Source: Isoetes taiwanensis (taxonomy: Eukaryota > Streptophyta > Lycopodiopsida > Isoetales > Isoetaceae). Taken from it: a stretch of DNA of 64,000 nucleotides. The position numbers were made by a program, and so were the translations under genes. The DNA lies in NCBI GenBank assembly GCA_021234155.1, contig JAJEKV010000046.1, forward strand, positions 6,951,012 through 7,015,011, written 5' to 3'. Under the pieces are notes generated by a model, which saw nothing but the letters and a program-made list of their open reading frames with translations, was not told where the DNA came from and made no database searches. Positions within the stretch are counted from its first letter, which is position 1; each line of letters opens with the position of its first letter. Of this stretch, positions 36,055-46,797 are shown piece by piece.

Positions 36055-37254
36055 GCTGCAAGGAGGGTCGCTTTTATTACATCATATGCTATACTTCAAG
36101 GTCTATATTTTTTTTACTATAAGTCATCAAGTGAAACAGGCACGTTTTGCATCCTTATTGTCCATGCTTATGACCCTCACCTTTTTTCGAGGGCCATGAA
36201 CATTATAGCCTATATACTTGGGGGAATTATAGATTATTTTTTATCTGGAAATTTTATAGCCTCCTTTTTGTGTCGTTTAATTTAACGAGAGATTCATACT
36301 TTTAACATCTGGAGCTTCCTTTTTGTCAAACTGAAGTGCTACTAATTTAACATTGATGACACACTGCTTAGTTCCACAGATGCTTAACCCTATGCGGCCT
36401 TTCGGACTAGCAAGTAACAGTGGGATGGGGCTTGTATTGCAGTTTAACTTATACTCATTTGTGGAATATGCTTGGCTTTAGCTTTAAAGAAAGTTTTTTT
36501 TTCTTGAAGAGCATATGAAAAAATTGTAGGATCTTGAATGAGCTTATCTCTATTTAAAGGATGCAAACAGCAAAACAGATTTGCAACTGGTGAGTGAGTC
36601 TTATTTACTGCATAAGCATTCTTAGCCAGATTTGCAGTTATAGACTACGGGGAACACTTTTCTTAAGATCTTCACAAGTTAGATATGTGGAACTGCAAGT
36701 TATATATGCTAGTACATTTAAGGCCAGCAAATGTAGGTCCGGTGGGAAACCTGTCTGCTGTTACCATTCGTTTGCCTGGTGTTATCAGCTTCAACTATGA
36801 TGCTAGTACGCTGCTTCAATTTGGGAAGATAGAAACCGTTGCAACCCAACTCGATTGAATTTAGAGTGTTCATTTCGAGGGATTGTTGAAGATAACTTAT
36901 GCAGGTGAACGCACCTAAATTGTCGGAATAATAAATCGTTTTCTGTGCAGAAGGAATCGTCGAAACACATAACTGCATATAAAAAGGGATAAATACCAAA
37001 ATGTCCATGCAATCGATCAAAAACTATCAGAAAGCTCCTAGTATCCCTTTACATATTGCAAATTCTAAATTTGCCCTTAACGATTACCAATTTTATTTAT
37101 CAGTTGGGTTTCTTTTTTCCATTCTTAGAAATCAAGATTTTTTTCTGGGTTTCATTTGGGTTCCGTTTTCCTGCAGCTGTTTTGATCTCCTGGAGGTGAT
37201 TGCATTCTTTAATGCAATCAAATGCATGATCAGAGCATAAGGCCTTTTTCACAA
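36055..37254. other. NTF2 3' UTR and non-coding flank
   Basis: T-rich sequence fit for a 3' UTR near the stop, then anonymous sequence. No second gene is supported. Confidence 0.4.
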
Positions 37255-37423
37255 GGTGTCTTAAAATATGGCTGTCTCATTTCACAAATGTGACTCAAAG
37301 CAAAGAATAAGACACATATATATAAGTTGCTTTCACAATATGGCTGTCCCATTTCACAGGAGACATCATTTGTGACTCCAAAAGCAAAGAATAAGCACAT
37401 ATATATACAAGAATATTAATACG
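37255..37423. repeat. About 73-bp tandem duplication
   Basis: Two versions of a segment with GTCTCATTTCACA/GTCCCATTTCACA ... GCAAAGAATAAG ... CACATATATATA lie at about 37,277 and 37,349. The sequence ATATAAGTTGCTTTCACA between them also recurs at 39,467, on the other side of the large duplicated unit. Confidence 0.7.
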
Positions 37424-37636
37424 TCCTACGGCGCATTGTTCCAGTTTTAGCATGTCCCTATATTCCCTTTAATTCTCCTGGATTCCCTTACATTCTAGAA
37501 ATTTCTAGAACATTTTAGAACTTTCTGGAACATTTTGAAACTTTCAAAACATCCTAAAATATTATAGTCTATTTTATCTTAATTAGAAATATTACCCTTA
37601 AGTATATTTGAAACATAAATTATTCATAGAATTAAT

Positions 37637-37698
37637 GCTTGGTCTAGTGGTTAGAGTGGGGGGCTTGGGGGGTTGAGGACCAGGGTTCGAATCCCCCC
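37637..37698 (+). repeat. tRNA-like (SINE-head) segment, copy 1
   Basis: TGGTCTAGTGGTTAGAG matches a tRNA A box. GGTTCGAATCC at 37,684-37,694 is a perfect B box. The G-rich stretch between them does not fold into an anticodon arm, and no acceptor stem closes. It is therefore a tRNA-derived SINE head or tRNA relic, not a tRNA gene. Confidence 0.75.
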
Positions 37699-38189
37699 AA
37701 TAATATAAAAAAATTTAAAAGCCTTTCCTTAAGGATCGAGCATTCAATATGAGTCTTAGGATCTTAGACTTAATCAACGATCAAATCTCACCATATAAAA
37801 GCAATATGAGCCGTAGGATCTATTACATATAATTCCCAAAGCCACGTGGACCGTAGGATGTGTCCCCAAGCCACGTGAGCCGTCGGATCTCGGACCGACG
37901 GTCAGGATCCGATCAATCTGGATCGTAGCACCATGGTGCATATTACATATGTAAACTCCCAGGCCATCTGGGCCGTAGGATATGTCCCAAACCCACATGA
38001 GCCGTCGGATCTCGAACGGACGGTCGGATAAGCGCGAAACATAAGAACATATATAGATCAGATACAAGAAAATTAATACGTCCTACGGTGCATTGTTCCA
38101 GTTTTAGCATGTTCTTGCCAGGTACCCAACGATTTGACTGAGATTCTCTTGTGATTTCTCTATATTCTTCAAGATTCTATGTACTAGAC

Positions 38190-38935
38190 TTAGCATTCAT
38201 GAAGATTCCCCTAGATTCTCTTAGGTCCTCTTAGAATTTTCTATTTTGATTGAGGTGCTTACCCATGAGCATTTAGAACCTTCCAAAATAATCTATTTTG
38301 GATCTGTGCAACATTTCTAAAACACTTTCTATTTTTAGACTGAGACGCTTGCCCTGAGCATCTAGAACATTTTTTTTTTCTTCAAGATTTATATTGTACA
38401 CCTTTATTATGAAACATTTTAGAACATTCTATTGTGGCTCTTTGCAAAATCTTAAAATAAACTCTAAGATTTCATCAAGATTTTCTTAGATTCCCTTAAA
38501 TATTATGAAGATTCCCTTAGATTCAACTAGATTTTAAGAGATTCCCTTAGACTTGTAAATATCTTCCTAGATTATCTTACAATTTATGAGATTTCCTTAG
38601 ATTCCCTTTAATTCTCCTAGATTCCCTTATATTCTAGAAATTTCTAGAACATTCTAGAACTCTGGAACATTCTGAAACTTGCAAAACATCCTAGAACTTT
38701 CTGGAAGTATTTCCCTATTTCCTTACATTCCCAAAGATTCCCCTACATTCTAGAACTTATTAGAATAATTTGGAACTTTCTGGAATGATTCTCTTAGATT
38801 CCCCCTAGATTCTCTTATATTCCAAAACATTTTACAATTTTGGAACTTTCTAGAACATTCTAGAAGATTTTAGAACTTTCTAGAGTCTCCAGGACATTCT
38901 AGAACTTTCTTGAACTATCTAGAATGTTATATTCT
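38190..38935. repeat. Array of AGATTCCCTTAGATT and TTCTAGAA words
   Basis: A degenerate minisatellite-like block built from AGATTCCCTTAGATTC phrases passes into dense TTCTAGAA, GGAACATTCTAGAA and GAACTTTCTGGAA phrases. The latter are alternating TTC and GAA half-sites, the pattern of heat-shock elements. A shorter version lies at 37,480-37,560. Confidence 0.7.
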
Positions 38936-39000
38936 ATTTTATCTTAATTAGAATATTACCATTAAGTATATTTGAAATATAAATTGTTCATAGAATTAAT

Positions 39001-39062
39001 GCTTGGTTTAATGGTTAGAATGGGGGGCTGGGGGGTTAATAATCAGGGTTCGAATCCCTCCA
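39001..39062 (+). repeat. tRNA-like (SINE-head) segment, copy 2
   Basis: A diverged copy of 37,637-37,698, 1,364 bp downstream. The A box has decayed (TGGTTTAATGGTTAGAA), but the B box GGTTCGAATCC at 39,047-39,057 is still perfect. Confidence 0.72.
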
Positions 39063-39466
39063 AAAATTTTTAAAAGCCTTTCCTTAAAATTTGTTGAAAA
39101 TCAAGGCCCGAGCATGCAATGTGAGCCGTAGGATCTTGGACCAAGGATTATGATCAATCTGGACCGTAGGATCATGTAGGATATATCTAAAGTAACGTGA
39201 GCCGTAGGATCTCGGATCAACGATCATGATCAAGAGCAACCTAGACCGTATATGTCCCCAAGCAACGTGAGCCATAGGATCTCGGACCGGCGGTCAGGAT
39301 CAGATCAACCTGGACCGTAGGATCGCGTCTATGTGGATCTATATATAAACTCCCAAGCCATCTGGGTCGTAGGATACGTCCCAAAACCACGTGAGCCGTC
39401 GGATCTCGAACGGACGGTCGGATAAGCGCGACAAACATAAGAACATAGATAAGATGTAAGATAGAA

Positions 39467-39560
39467 GAGATATAAGTTGCTTTCACACATCAATGTCTTA
39501 TTTGTAGTCTTATATAAATAAGACACTAATAAATACTAGTGTGAAAACCATCACAATATA
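39467..39560. repeat. MITE-like hairpin
   Basis: GCTTTCACAC...TGTCTTATTT pairs with AAATAAGACA...GTGTGAAAAC around an AGTCTTATAT centre. It sits at the outer edge of the duplicated unit. The GTTGCTTTCACA word recurs at 37,325. Confidence 0.6.
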
Positions 39561-39621
39561 AGACCACTTATTGTTTTGAATATGATTGGTCAATAAGTGA
39601 TGTCTCATTTTATGGTGAGGA

Positions 39622-39810
39622 AGGAAGGAAGGAAGCAAGGAAGGTATTTTTATCGTCCACGGAGACCAATCGGTCTATGGGACCCAATACAAAAGCGCAG
39701 CAAGCGGATTACTACCCGAATTAAAAAACCCCCACCCCGAAGGGTTTTCGAGGGAAAAACCGTGGCAGCAATCAGCCTGCTGACAAACTGTTCCAATAGG
39801 GTTGAGGACC
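39622..39810 (-). mobile_element. 3' end of a GC-rich satellite-tailed LINE
   Basis: GGAA tail (39,622-39,648), then the terminus TTTTTATCGTCCACGGAGAC. The next 140 bp align with 53,453-53,600 (GACCAATCGGTCTATGGGAC, TTTCGAGGGAAAAACCG). It is a 5'-truncated sister of the full-length element at 53,431-59,541. Confidence 0.88.
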
Positions 39811-41123
39811 TTATAGTTAAATCTAGGGAAGTGAGGATAAAAAACAAAAGTTGCACTATAACTATCAAAAGTTGCATTTAATTTTTGAGCTTTAGGCAAG
39901 TTAGAAAATATGTAAGGGCTTTTTTCATGATAAAATACTTTAAGGGCCTACCATGCTTTGACCTCATATTGTTTCTAGATATTCAAAGTCTGATATTGAA
40001 AAATGGGGCATCATGTCTCCAAAGATTGTTGTCACTGCTTAGATAAAGGGTGTAACTCTGTTACCTTGAAATGTTCTCCAACGATGTTTAAGTTGTCATT
40101 TATACAGAGATGATACAGAGATAAGCTAGACCCTTGCAAGCTAGAAAGGAGATAACAAGCAGTTATTTTTAGAGATGGCTACCACTTCCTTTTTGCAAGT
40201 AAAAAAGTTCTGTTAATGAATGCTATTGATCCATGGTGGGGGTTTTAAGCCCCATTTTGCAAGCCCATAGCTGAGATCCTTTTTGACTTGATACAAAAAT
40301 CTACTTTGCCATGAGTTGGGTAAGAGAAATGTTCGCGGCGGCCTTGGCCGCCGCGATAAATTTCTTGTATGTAATAATTTAGATCCATTGTTATTTGTGT
40401 GGAAATTATATTAAACTTGACCATTGTGTATTCAATGATTTTTTTAGGCGTATTTTTATATTGTTGGTATTCCAGTTTTAGAATTTCCATCATTGCGGCT
40501 AGGATTTAGCCTCAACTGGAATATTCCAGGTTGGTCTTGGCTCAAAGGGAGAGGATTTAGCCATAATGCAGGATTTCATGAGGAAGTGACATAGAGCACT
40601 GAATACCACCAGTCAAAGGAGGTGTTTACTATCGTAAGAAAGTGATATGGCATGGAGGGTTGCCCCTTGTATGGCAGTGAAGATGTTATGATTAAAAGTT
40701 TTTTGGGTTGCCCGTAGGGCAACCCTTGGGGAGTATGGGGCAAGACGCATAGAGGGCCACGATTTAAGAACCTTGTAGTATATTCCTTGTCCACGGCTGT
40801 GGACTTTTGGGATTTGAGGGGTCCATCAAGACACTTACACGGTGTGGATTTCATTGGAGCCGGGCGGAAGGTGGGGATGCGACCTCCGCTTCCTGGCGTC
40901 GCCTAGAGGTAGCGAAGCAGAGGGGAGCTTCGTTTTGTCTTTTTTTTCGTTACAGAAATTAGGCCGTTTCGCTTCCATTGTGGCTGAGAATCTGAGAGGC
41001 TCAGGTGGGAGCGAACAATAACTGGTGAGGCAAGTTAATTTCTTTATTTTTTTTTCAATTTGATTTCTAGTGTTTGAAGCGATCAAGGAATATGTTGTTT
41101 TTTTCTGTTGTACTTGTTTTCAG
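39811..41123. other. Upstream flank of the hydrolase pseudogene
   Basis: No gene is recognised. A 10-bp-stem GC hairpin lies at 40,334-40,355 (CGCGGCGGCC TT GGCCGCCGCG). A GGGTTGCCC...GGGCAACCC hairpin lies at 40,705-40,725. The segment 40,860-41,030 may hold the lost first exon: it has MRPPLPGVA then a stop, and KLGRFASIVAENLRGSGG. Confidence 0.45.
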
Positions 41124-44100
41124 AGAATATCGGTGGATTCTGTCATGAAGTTCATTTATGCCCCAGTCTCAAAAGGAGATGGTTTTTCTTTTCTCGGTGG
41201 TAAGAAATTGTGAGATTTGTTAGCTTAATTTGAAAAAAGGGATAACACATTAAGGAAATGAGTTCTTGGTTCTTAGGAAAATATTCAGATGAAGAAACTT
41301 GTGCCAATGACTGGTACGGCCGAGGACAAATTGTAAGGATATTACCTCATGATACTTTGTTCAAATTTCTTCTCGATGCTACCAATCCTGTTTTTGCACA
41401 TCACTTTTTTTGGCCGACTTTGAGAGGTCATCTATAAGATTTCTGAAAACGAAATGTGGAATCATTCTCTTCTCTTAGATTAAAGCTCTGCTAGACTTGT
41501 CTCGGGGGGGTTTTGATCTTGCTATGGAATCTATCAGGTCAAAGCTTATTCCGTGGAGGAGAATATAAGGAAAGCAAAAGATCCAGTATTTGGACTTGAT
41601 TTGGATGCAGAATCTCAGATATCAGATAATGCTTTAAGGTATAATAACTGGACATGAATTCTAATTCACTTTACTTGAATATATAGTTCTTTATATGGAC
41701 ACCTAAATTTGCTAGAACAAAGACGTTTGTGGGCCTTATGATCATATTTTGATGTACAGGAGCAAACATTAACATGCAACTTAAAACCATTTAGGTGATT
41801 TTTTATAGAAGAAGGGGACAAAAGCAAAACTACAGTTCTGCTACTTCATGGCTTCCCTTCTCAGGTTGGTAAGCGAACATGTGGAAAATTGTTTCTGCCT
41901 GCATTTCTAGCATGTGATAACTGACAGACATGATAAGAGGAATTCAATACTATGGAAGAGTCTTCAACCACATATACAAATGAAAGTCCAAAATATATTA
42001 CAATATATGTTAAAAGATGGAACTTTTTGCTAGGTTCATACAATCCAAAATGGCTATCTTGTTCCCTTTCCTTCAGCGATGAAGGAAGCTATATCCTTTT
42101 GCCTTAGATTTCTGTTAATTGCATTTTTTCTTGTTCATTTTAGGCTGATACCTGGAGGGCAAGCACAGATCACGATTTTTAATAGGAGAACAAAATCAAT
42201 CTGCATTTTCACTATGGCCTGCTGGGTATTTTCTTGCAGGCTTATTCATTCAGAAATGTAGTGCCTGTACTTTCTTTAGAATTCCATGTTATTGCTCTGG
42301 ACTGGAGCGGATAGGTGAGTATGCACCCCTTACATATACTAACGTCCGGAAATCTATGCATCCTTTAGGTGTGTGTTTAAATATGTGTTTGAACATAGAT
42401 AACAAATTCACTCTTTCTGTATCCTTAGTAACGTGTTAACTTCTGAAGGATTAACTATTTGTTTTATCACATTGAAGGATTTGGTTTCTCGGATAAGCCT
42501 CAGTCCAGGCACGGTTTTAACTATACTATGAATGGTGAGTCCTGTTTGTGGCAGAACTTAACAAAAGATTCAAAAACTATTTGAGGCAGCAAAATCTCAC
42601 GGTTTTATGACAATTTATGAGTTTCAAACATATCATGTGCAGAGTATTCAGAAGATTTAAGTTCGTTCATAGAAGCTATGGAGATCAAGGAGTGTATTTT
42701 AGTTGTTCAAGTGAATATCCAAATATCTGTCATGGCCATCTTAAGGTATGACGCCAGCTTGTTGGTTTGACATGCCAGGGGTACTTTGCACCAGTAGCCA
42801 TTACATTCGCCAATGCCAATGAGGAGTAAGTTTTGCGCATTGTTCTAATCACTCCTTCTGTAAGAGAACCATGGCCAGATAGCCATACTTGCATAGGGCT
42901 TTTCTTCTTGGAAACCTGGGGAAACAAGGGAAAATTAGGGGGAATGAAAAGAAATGTATTTGGCATCTTTCTTTGTAATTCTTTTGATGGATTTTGAAAC
43001 ACTGTGGTAATAATAATTAGGTGGTAGACTAGCATGTGAAGTTGCCATCATCATTCCAATTTTTTTGCACATTCCTTCATGGAGAGGTTTTCGCTCAGGT
43101 GCACATATGTTTCTTCTTCATTAAAAATTGCTTTTCCATGATGTTCTTTGTGGGTTTTTTTAACACTTCTCAATTTCGTAACCTGGAGCCATGACAATAA
43201 ACTTTGTATGGCAATTCCTGCATATCCAGCACCATGTGATACGATGCTATTGAGGATGCAAGGCAATGGTCAAGCAAGCTCTCGAAGTGCCATCTCACAT
43301 AAACCACACCAGAGATGCCTATCTAAAACTAAATAGTAAAATGTCTGTCCAAGCACATATGGAAAATGTAGGCATGTTGTGTTCTTCCGCTTCCCATATT
43401 ACTATGTGCAAAGACAATTCAGAGCATCAGATCAACATTGTTCAGAATGATGAAGATGATTATTGGAATTGTTTTCTTTAATTTCGGGGTATTTACTATT
43501 AGCCAGGAGAGAAAAGTGCCTGAGCTTTGGAAAGAATACGCAAGGCTACATTCTGAAATATTAGTATGTCCACTCATCTGCTTTAATTTCAGAGTATCTC
43601 CTGATAAGGTATAAAACGCGTAGATACGTTCTAGTAAATCTTCCTGAGTTGATTCAGGTGCTTGCCTCTAATTTTCATTGGACACGAATAACATTATGTG
43701 TAAGGTTGTGAGATATCTTCCATACAAGTGGGTTATTAGAGCAGATAGAAGACAAAAGCATTATCATGCCATACAGACTCCCATAATAAAGCTGGTTTCT
43801 TGTTGCATAGAACGTGATCGCCAATATCAATATCTTTTGGAAGAAATTACCTGGGCTTTGTGGGCTAAACTTCTCTTGTACAACGCCAAAGGAAAAAAAT
43901 GTGGTCGTTGATATCGAACTGTAAGGCCAGCTTTTGGCAACATAAGGGAGGAGGCTGTATTTCCTCAAAAAAGGATTTGTCTTATAAGGACTGCAGATTT
44001 TATCTGAACCACTGCAATTGTACACTGCTGCGATCATGCGTTTTCTGTTGGCAAAGTTACTAATCGCCCTACAGAATAACTAACTATAACTAACTAACCT

Positions 44101-44404
44101 GTCCTCGCATGACTGCAGCAATCTGTTCAATCTATCAGCAAAATCTTATCTTCAAAAGATTGGAAAATACCCACGTCTATTATATGGGGAATGAAAGACG
44201 AATGGTTGACATCAAATAGAGTGCAGGATTTTGCCAAATTTGCAAATATAAGCATGGTGCAACTTCCTCAGGTATTATAACAAAAGCTTGTCTATGCCAT
44301 ATTAGAGTTTTTTTAACAAGGTTGGTCATCGTACACAAGAAGACTATGCTGAAAAAGTTGGAGCAGCTTTGGAGAAACTATTAAAGCTGAAAGTATTTGT
44401 CTAA
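41124..44404 (+). pseudogene. Alpha/beta-hydrolase (plastid-type) multi-exon pseudogene
   Basis: Ten exons can be placed by splice sites: 41,124-41,199; 41,277-41,332; 41,538-41,638; 41,795-41,864; 42,240-42,309; 42,478-42,534; 42,643-42,710; 42,779-42,825; 44,119-44,271; 44,321-44,404. They encode FIYAPVSKGDGFSFLGG, VFGLDLDAESQISD, the oxyanion strand TVLLLHGFPSQ, FHVIALDWSG, GFGFSDKPQSRHGFNYT, ILVVQGYFAPVAITFA, IIWGMKDEWLT (acid) and the His loop VGHRTQEDYAEK. The order matches plant chloroplast alpha/beta-hydrolase-fold proteins. The elbow reads VVQGYF, without the usual Ser. Defects: TGA replaces an expected Trp codon at 41,796-41,798, exon 5 ends in a disturbed donor with an in-frame TAG, the middle exons (the LNPP region) are absent or decayed between 42,826 and 44,118, and exon 1 is unclear. 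Confidence 0.85.
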
Positions 44405-44432
44405 AATTATTAAAGCTGAAAGTATTTGTCTA
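44380..44432. repeat. 29-bp tandem duplication across the hydrolase stop codon
   Basis: ATTAAAGCTGAAAGTATTTG occurs at 44,380 and 44,409. The first copy contains the last codons and stop of the hydrolase reading frame. Confidence 0.9.
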
Positions 44433-44784
44433 GCATGAGAAGCTTTGAACTAATGGCTTCTCTAGCTGTAGTAATACAAGCATTTTAAGGTGGTAAACTA
44501 CGAACTTATCTTACCACCAAATCCCACCATGACATGCTCTCGTATACTTTTCTTTTTAAAGCTCTTTAATTAGCCATGTTTCAGATTTGCCTTCGCTATT
44601 TTCCATATATAAAGTAGAACACGTGTCTTAAGAAGGTAAAATGCATTTTGCTTCACATTAAAATTTTATGGCGCGGTCTTGACAGACTAAGTGAACGTGC
44701 AATATGTGAATAGAGTTCTTATATTCATCTACATAGATAACGTTTAGGTGCATTGTACAGTGTAGCCCACTTTGACATTTGTTG

Positions 44785-46085
44785 TTGAAATTTGAATCCC
44801 AAGATAAGATGCCCCAAAATGGAAAATGTTATCGAAATAGGAAATGGAGTTGTCACATTGAGGTACAATGTCTCTGATTATACTATTTTTGGATCTCGCA
44901 AATACTTTGCTCATTCAAGTTTTGGAAGTTCACGTGAATAACAAATAAGTGAAACTGTTTCTGTCGGACGCTGGATTTATTCCGTGATATAAATGATCAG
45001 TACTTGACCAACGTGGCTTTGAAAATTAATGCCAAGGAAGCTAGTTTGGTACACCATATTAACATATATTATTCTCTTTCATATCAAACATTAATGCATA
45101 AATGTAAGTCTTGCACGCAGTTTCTGCAAGTGGAATTAAGTCAATTGCCATCTACATCAACATCCTCTTGGTACAAATTATAAAGATCTGTAAAGAATTG
45201 TGCTTTATCGATCCCAAATACATCTGCATGAAGACTAAGCTCACATTATGAAAGGATGTTGAAGGATCCACCTAAAATCTACAATCTACACACAACATAC
45301 AACTCATATCACTGGGTTTCACTAATAATGTTCTCCTACAAATTTCAACACAGGACATTAGTCATTTCAAAGACGTTATTTGCATATCAAAACGTTATTC
45401 GAATAAACCTCTCAGGCTTTATATAAATATTAATGTTCCCCAATAAAGCTGTGTTCTTTCCAACAAATATTGGGCTTGAAATAAAATGTATACTCCCACC
45501 TGATTTTTTAAACATATTTTCAAGTCGATGGATCGTGTGCATAATCAGTTTTCCTCAAAGTTCGTAAACGCATCGTTGATCCCCTAGTGATAAGAACAAA
45601 CATAATATAATTATCTTCTAATGAGGAGTTGAGCAATGTGTTAACTTGACTTTTGCAGTTGAAATTTGGATCCCAGGATGAGATGCTCCGAAATGGAAAA
45701 TGGAATTGTCACAACGAGGTATGATGTCTCTGATAACAATATTTCTGGATCTGGCCATATTCTGCTCAATTAATATCCTATCTTTTGTTTTTTCAGACCA
45801 TGGCCAAATTTATATCTACAAATAATTGGATATTCTTAAGCTCTCGAAGTGCATGTGAACAATAAATAAGTAAAATATTTGCTATCAGGCATTGGATTTG
45901 TTAATCAGTGCACACCCACCACCCCCGCCCCCCCTTTCCCGGACCCCCGATATAAATGATCAGTACTTGACCAATGTGGCTTTGGAAATTAATGTCAAAT
46001 TCGTTTGGTACCGTATTAACATATGTTGTTCTCTTCCATATAAAACATTAACGCATAATAAGTCTTGCGCGCGTCCTCTGTCATA
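44785..46085. repeat. Direct duplication of a 0.35-kb segment about 0.9 kb apart
   Basis: 44,785-45,120 recurs at about 45,655-46,075 in the same order: TTGAAATTTGAATCCCA/TTGAAATTTGGATCCCA, GATATAAATGATCAGTACTT and AACATTAATGCATAA/AACATTAACGCATAA. Local insertions include a C-rich stretch at 45,912-45,950. Non-coding. Confidence 0.8.
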
Positions 46086-46639
46086 TTATTATGTTAAATA
46101 ATGGGGAGTCCTAATAAAATTCTTATACAATTTACTGTCCAAACAGTCAATGTAAATGACTTTCAGTTACAATTTAGTTGCATGAGCCGACCACTCTTTG
46201 ACACATGACGTGTGGTTCCCTGGAATGTCAACTAACGTGTGTTGGCCAAAGTTTAAGGAGGGGTTCGGTCCTCTATCATGTGCTGAGATAAGCTCTAACT
46301 ACAACCTCCGCTACAAATTCGGTATCTTGTGCAAGGGGAAATGGTCAGTTGGTCTACACAGAATTAATGAGCATTTTCATAAATAAAAAAATAAAAAATG
46401 GAATATATGGAAGCCATAGTCTTAATGTCATCCATATGCAGGCATTACCGACTTAAGCAATTCCTGAACACTGCATGATCTATTCTAAATTAAATTATAT
46501 TCAAACCCTCAAAAGCATTACACCCACAAAGATAATGTAGTTTATACACAGATATTTATACATCTGCACTGCCAATAGCTTCATTCCTTCCATCGCATGC
46601 TCCCCTTAACGTGAAAGATCCAGGTCTACTGCATGGTGC
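46086..46639. other. Non-coding flank
   Basis: No gene. It was contiguous with the sequence at 61,350 before the L1 LINE inserted. Confidence 0.5.
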
Positions 46640-46652
46640 CACTTGCATAGTT
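46640..46652. repeat. Target-site duplication of the outer L1 LINE (left)
   Basis: CACTTGCATAGTT, identical to 61,337-61,349; its last two Ts merge with the poly(T). Confidence 0.88.
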
Positions 46653-46797
46653 TTTTTTTTTTTTTTTTGAAGAACTGTGCCATCAATATATTAAAAGAAT
46701 GGTAATGTTACAAAGCAAGTGAGGAGGAAGGAGAACTGCCCCAAAGAGACAGCGATACCTCGACACTCCACAACAAACTCACAGAAAAACTGCAACT

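Larger units (their letters stand above)
37424..39450. repeat. Large non-coding unit duplicated in tandem
   Basis: Unit 1 is about 37,424-38,063 and unit 2 about 38,064-39,450. Each begins TTAATACGTCCTACGG then GCATTGTTCCAGTTTTAGCA. Each passes through an AT-rich block with TTCTAGAA words, a tRNA-like segment and a cluster of GAGCCGTAGGATC or GAGCCGTCGGATC words, and ends with CGGACGGTCGGATAAGCGCG. Unit 2 is longer because its TTCTAGAA/AGATTCCCTTAGATT block has expanded by about 700 bp. No ORF of note lies in either unit. Confidence 0.8.

Noticed and set aside
37637-37698. A true tRNA gene
   Set aside because: A and B boxes are present, but acceptor and anticodon stems do not form and the copy at 39,001 is decayed in the same way.
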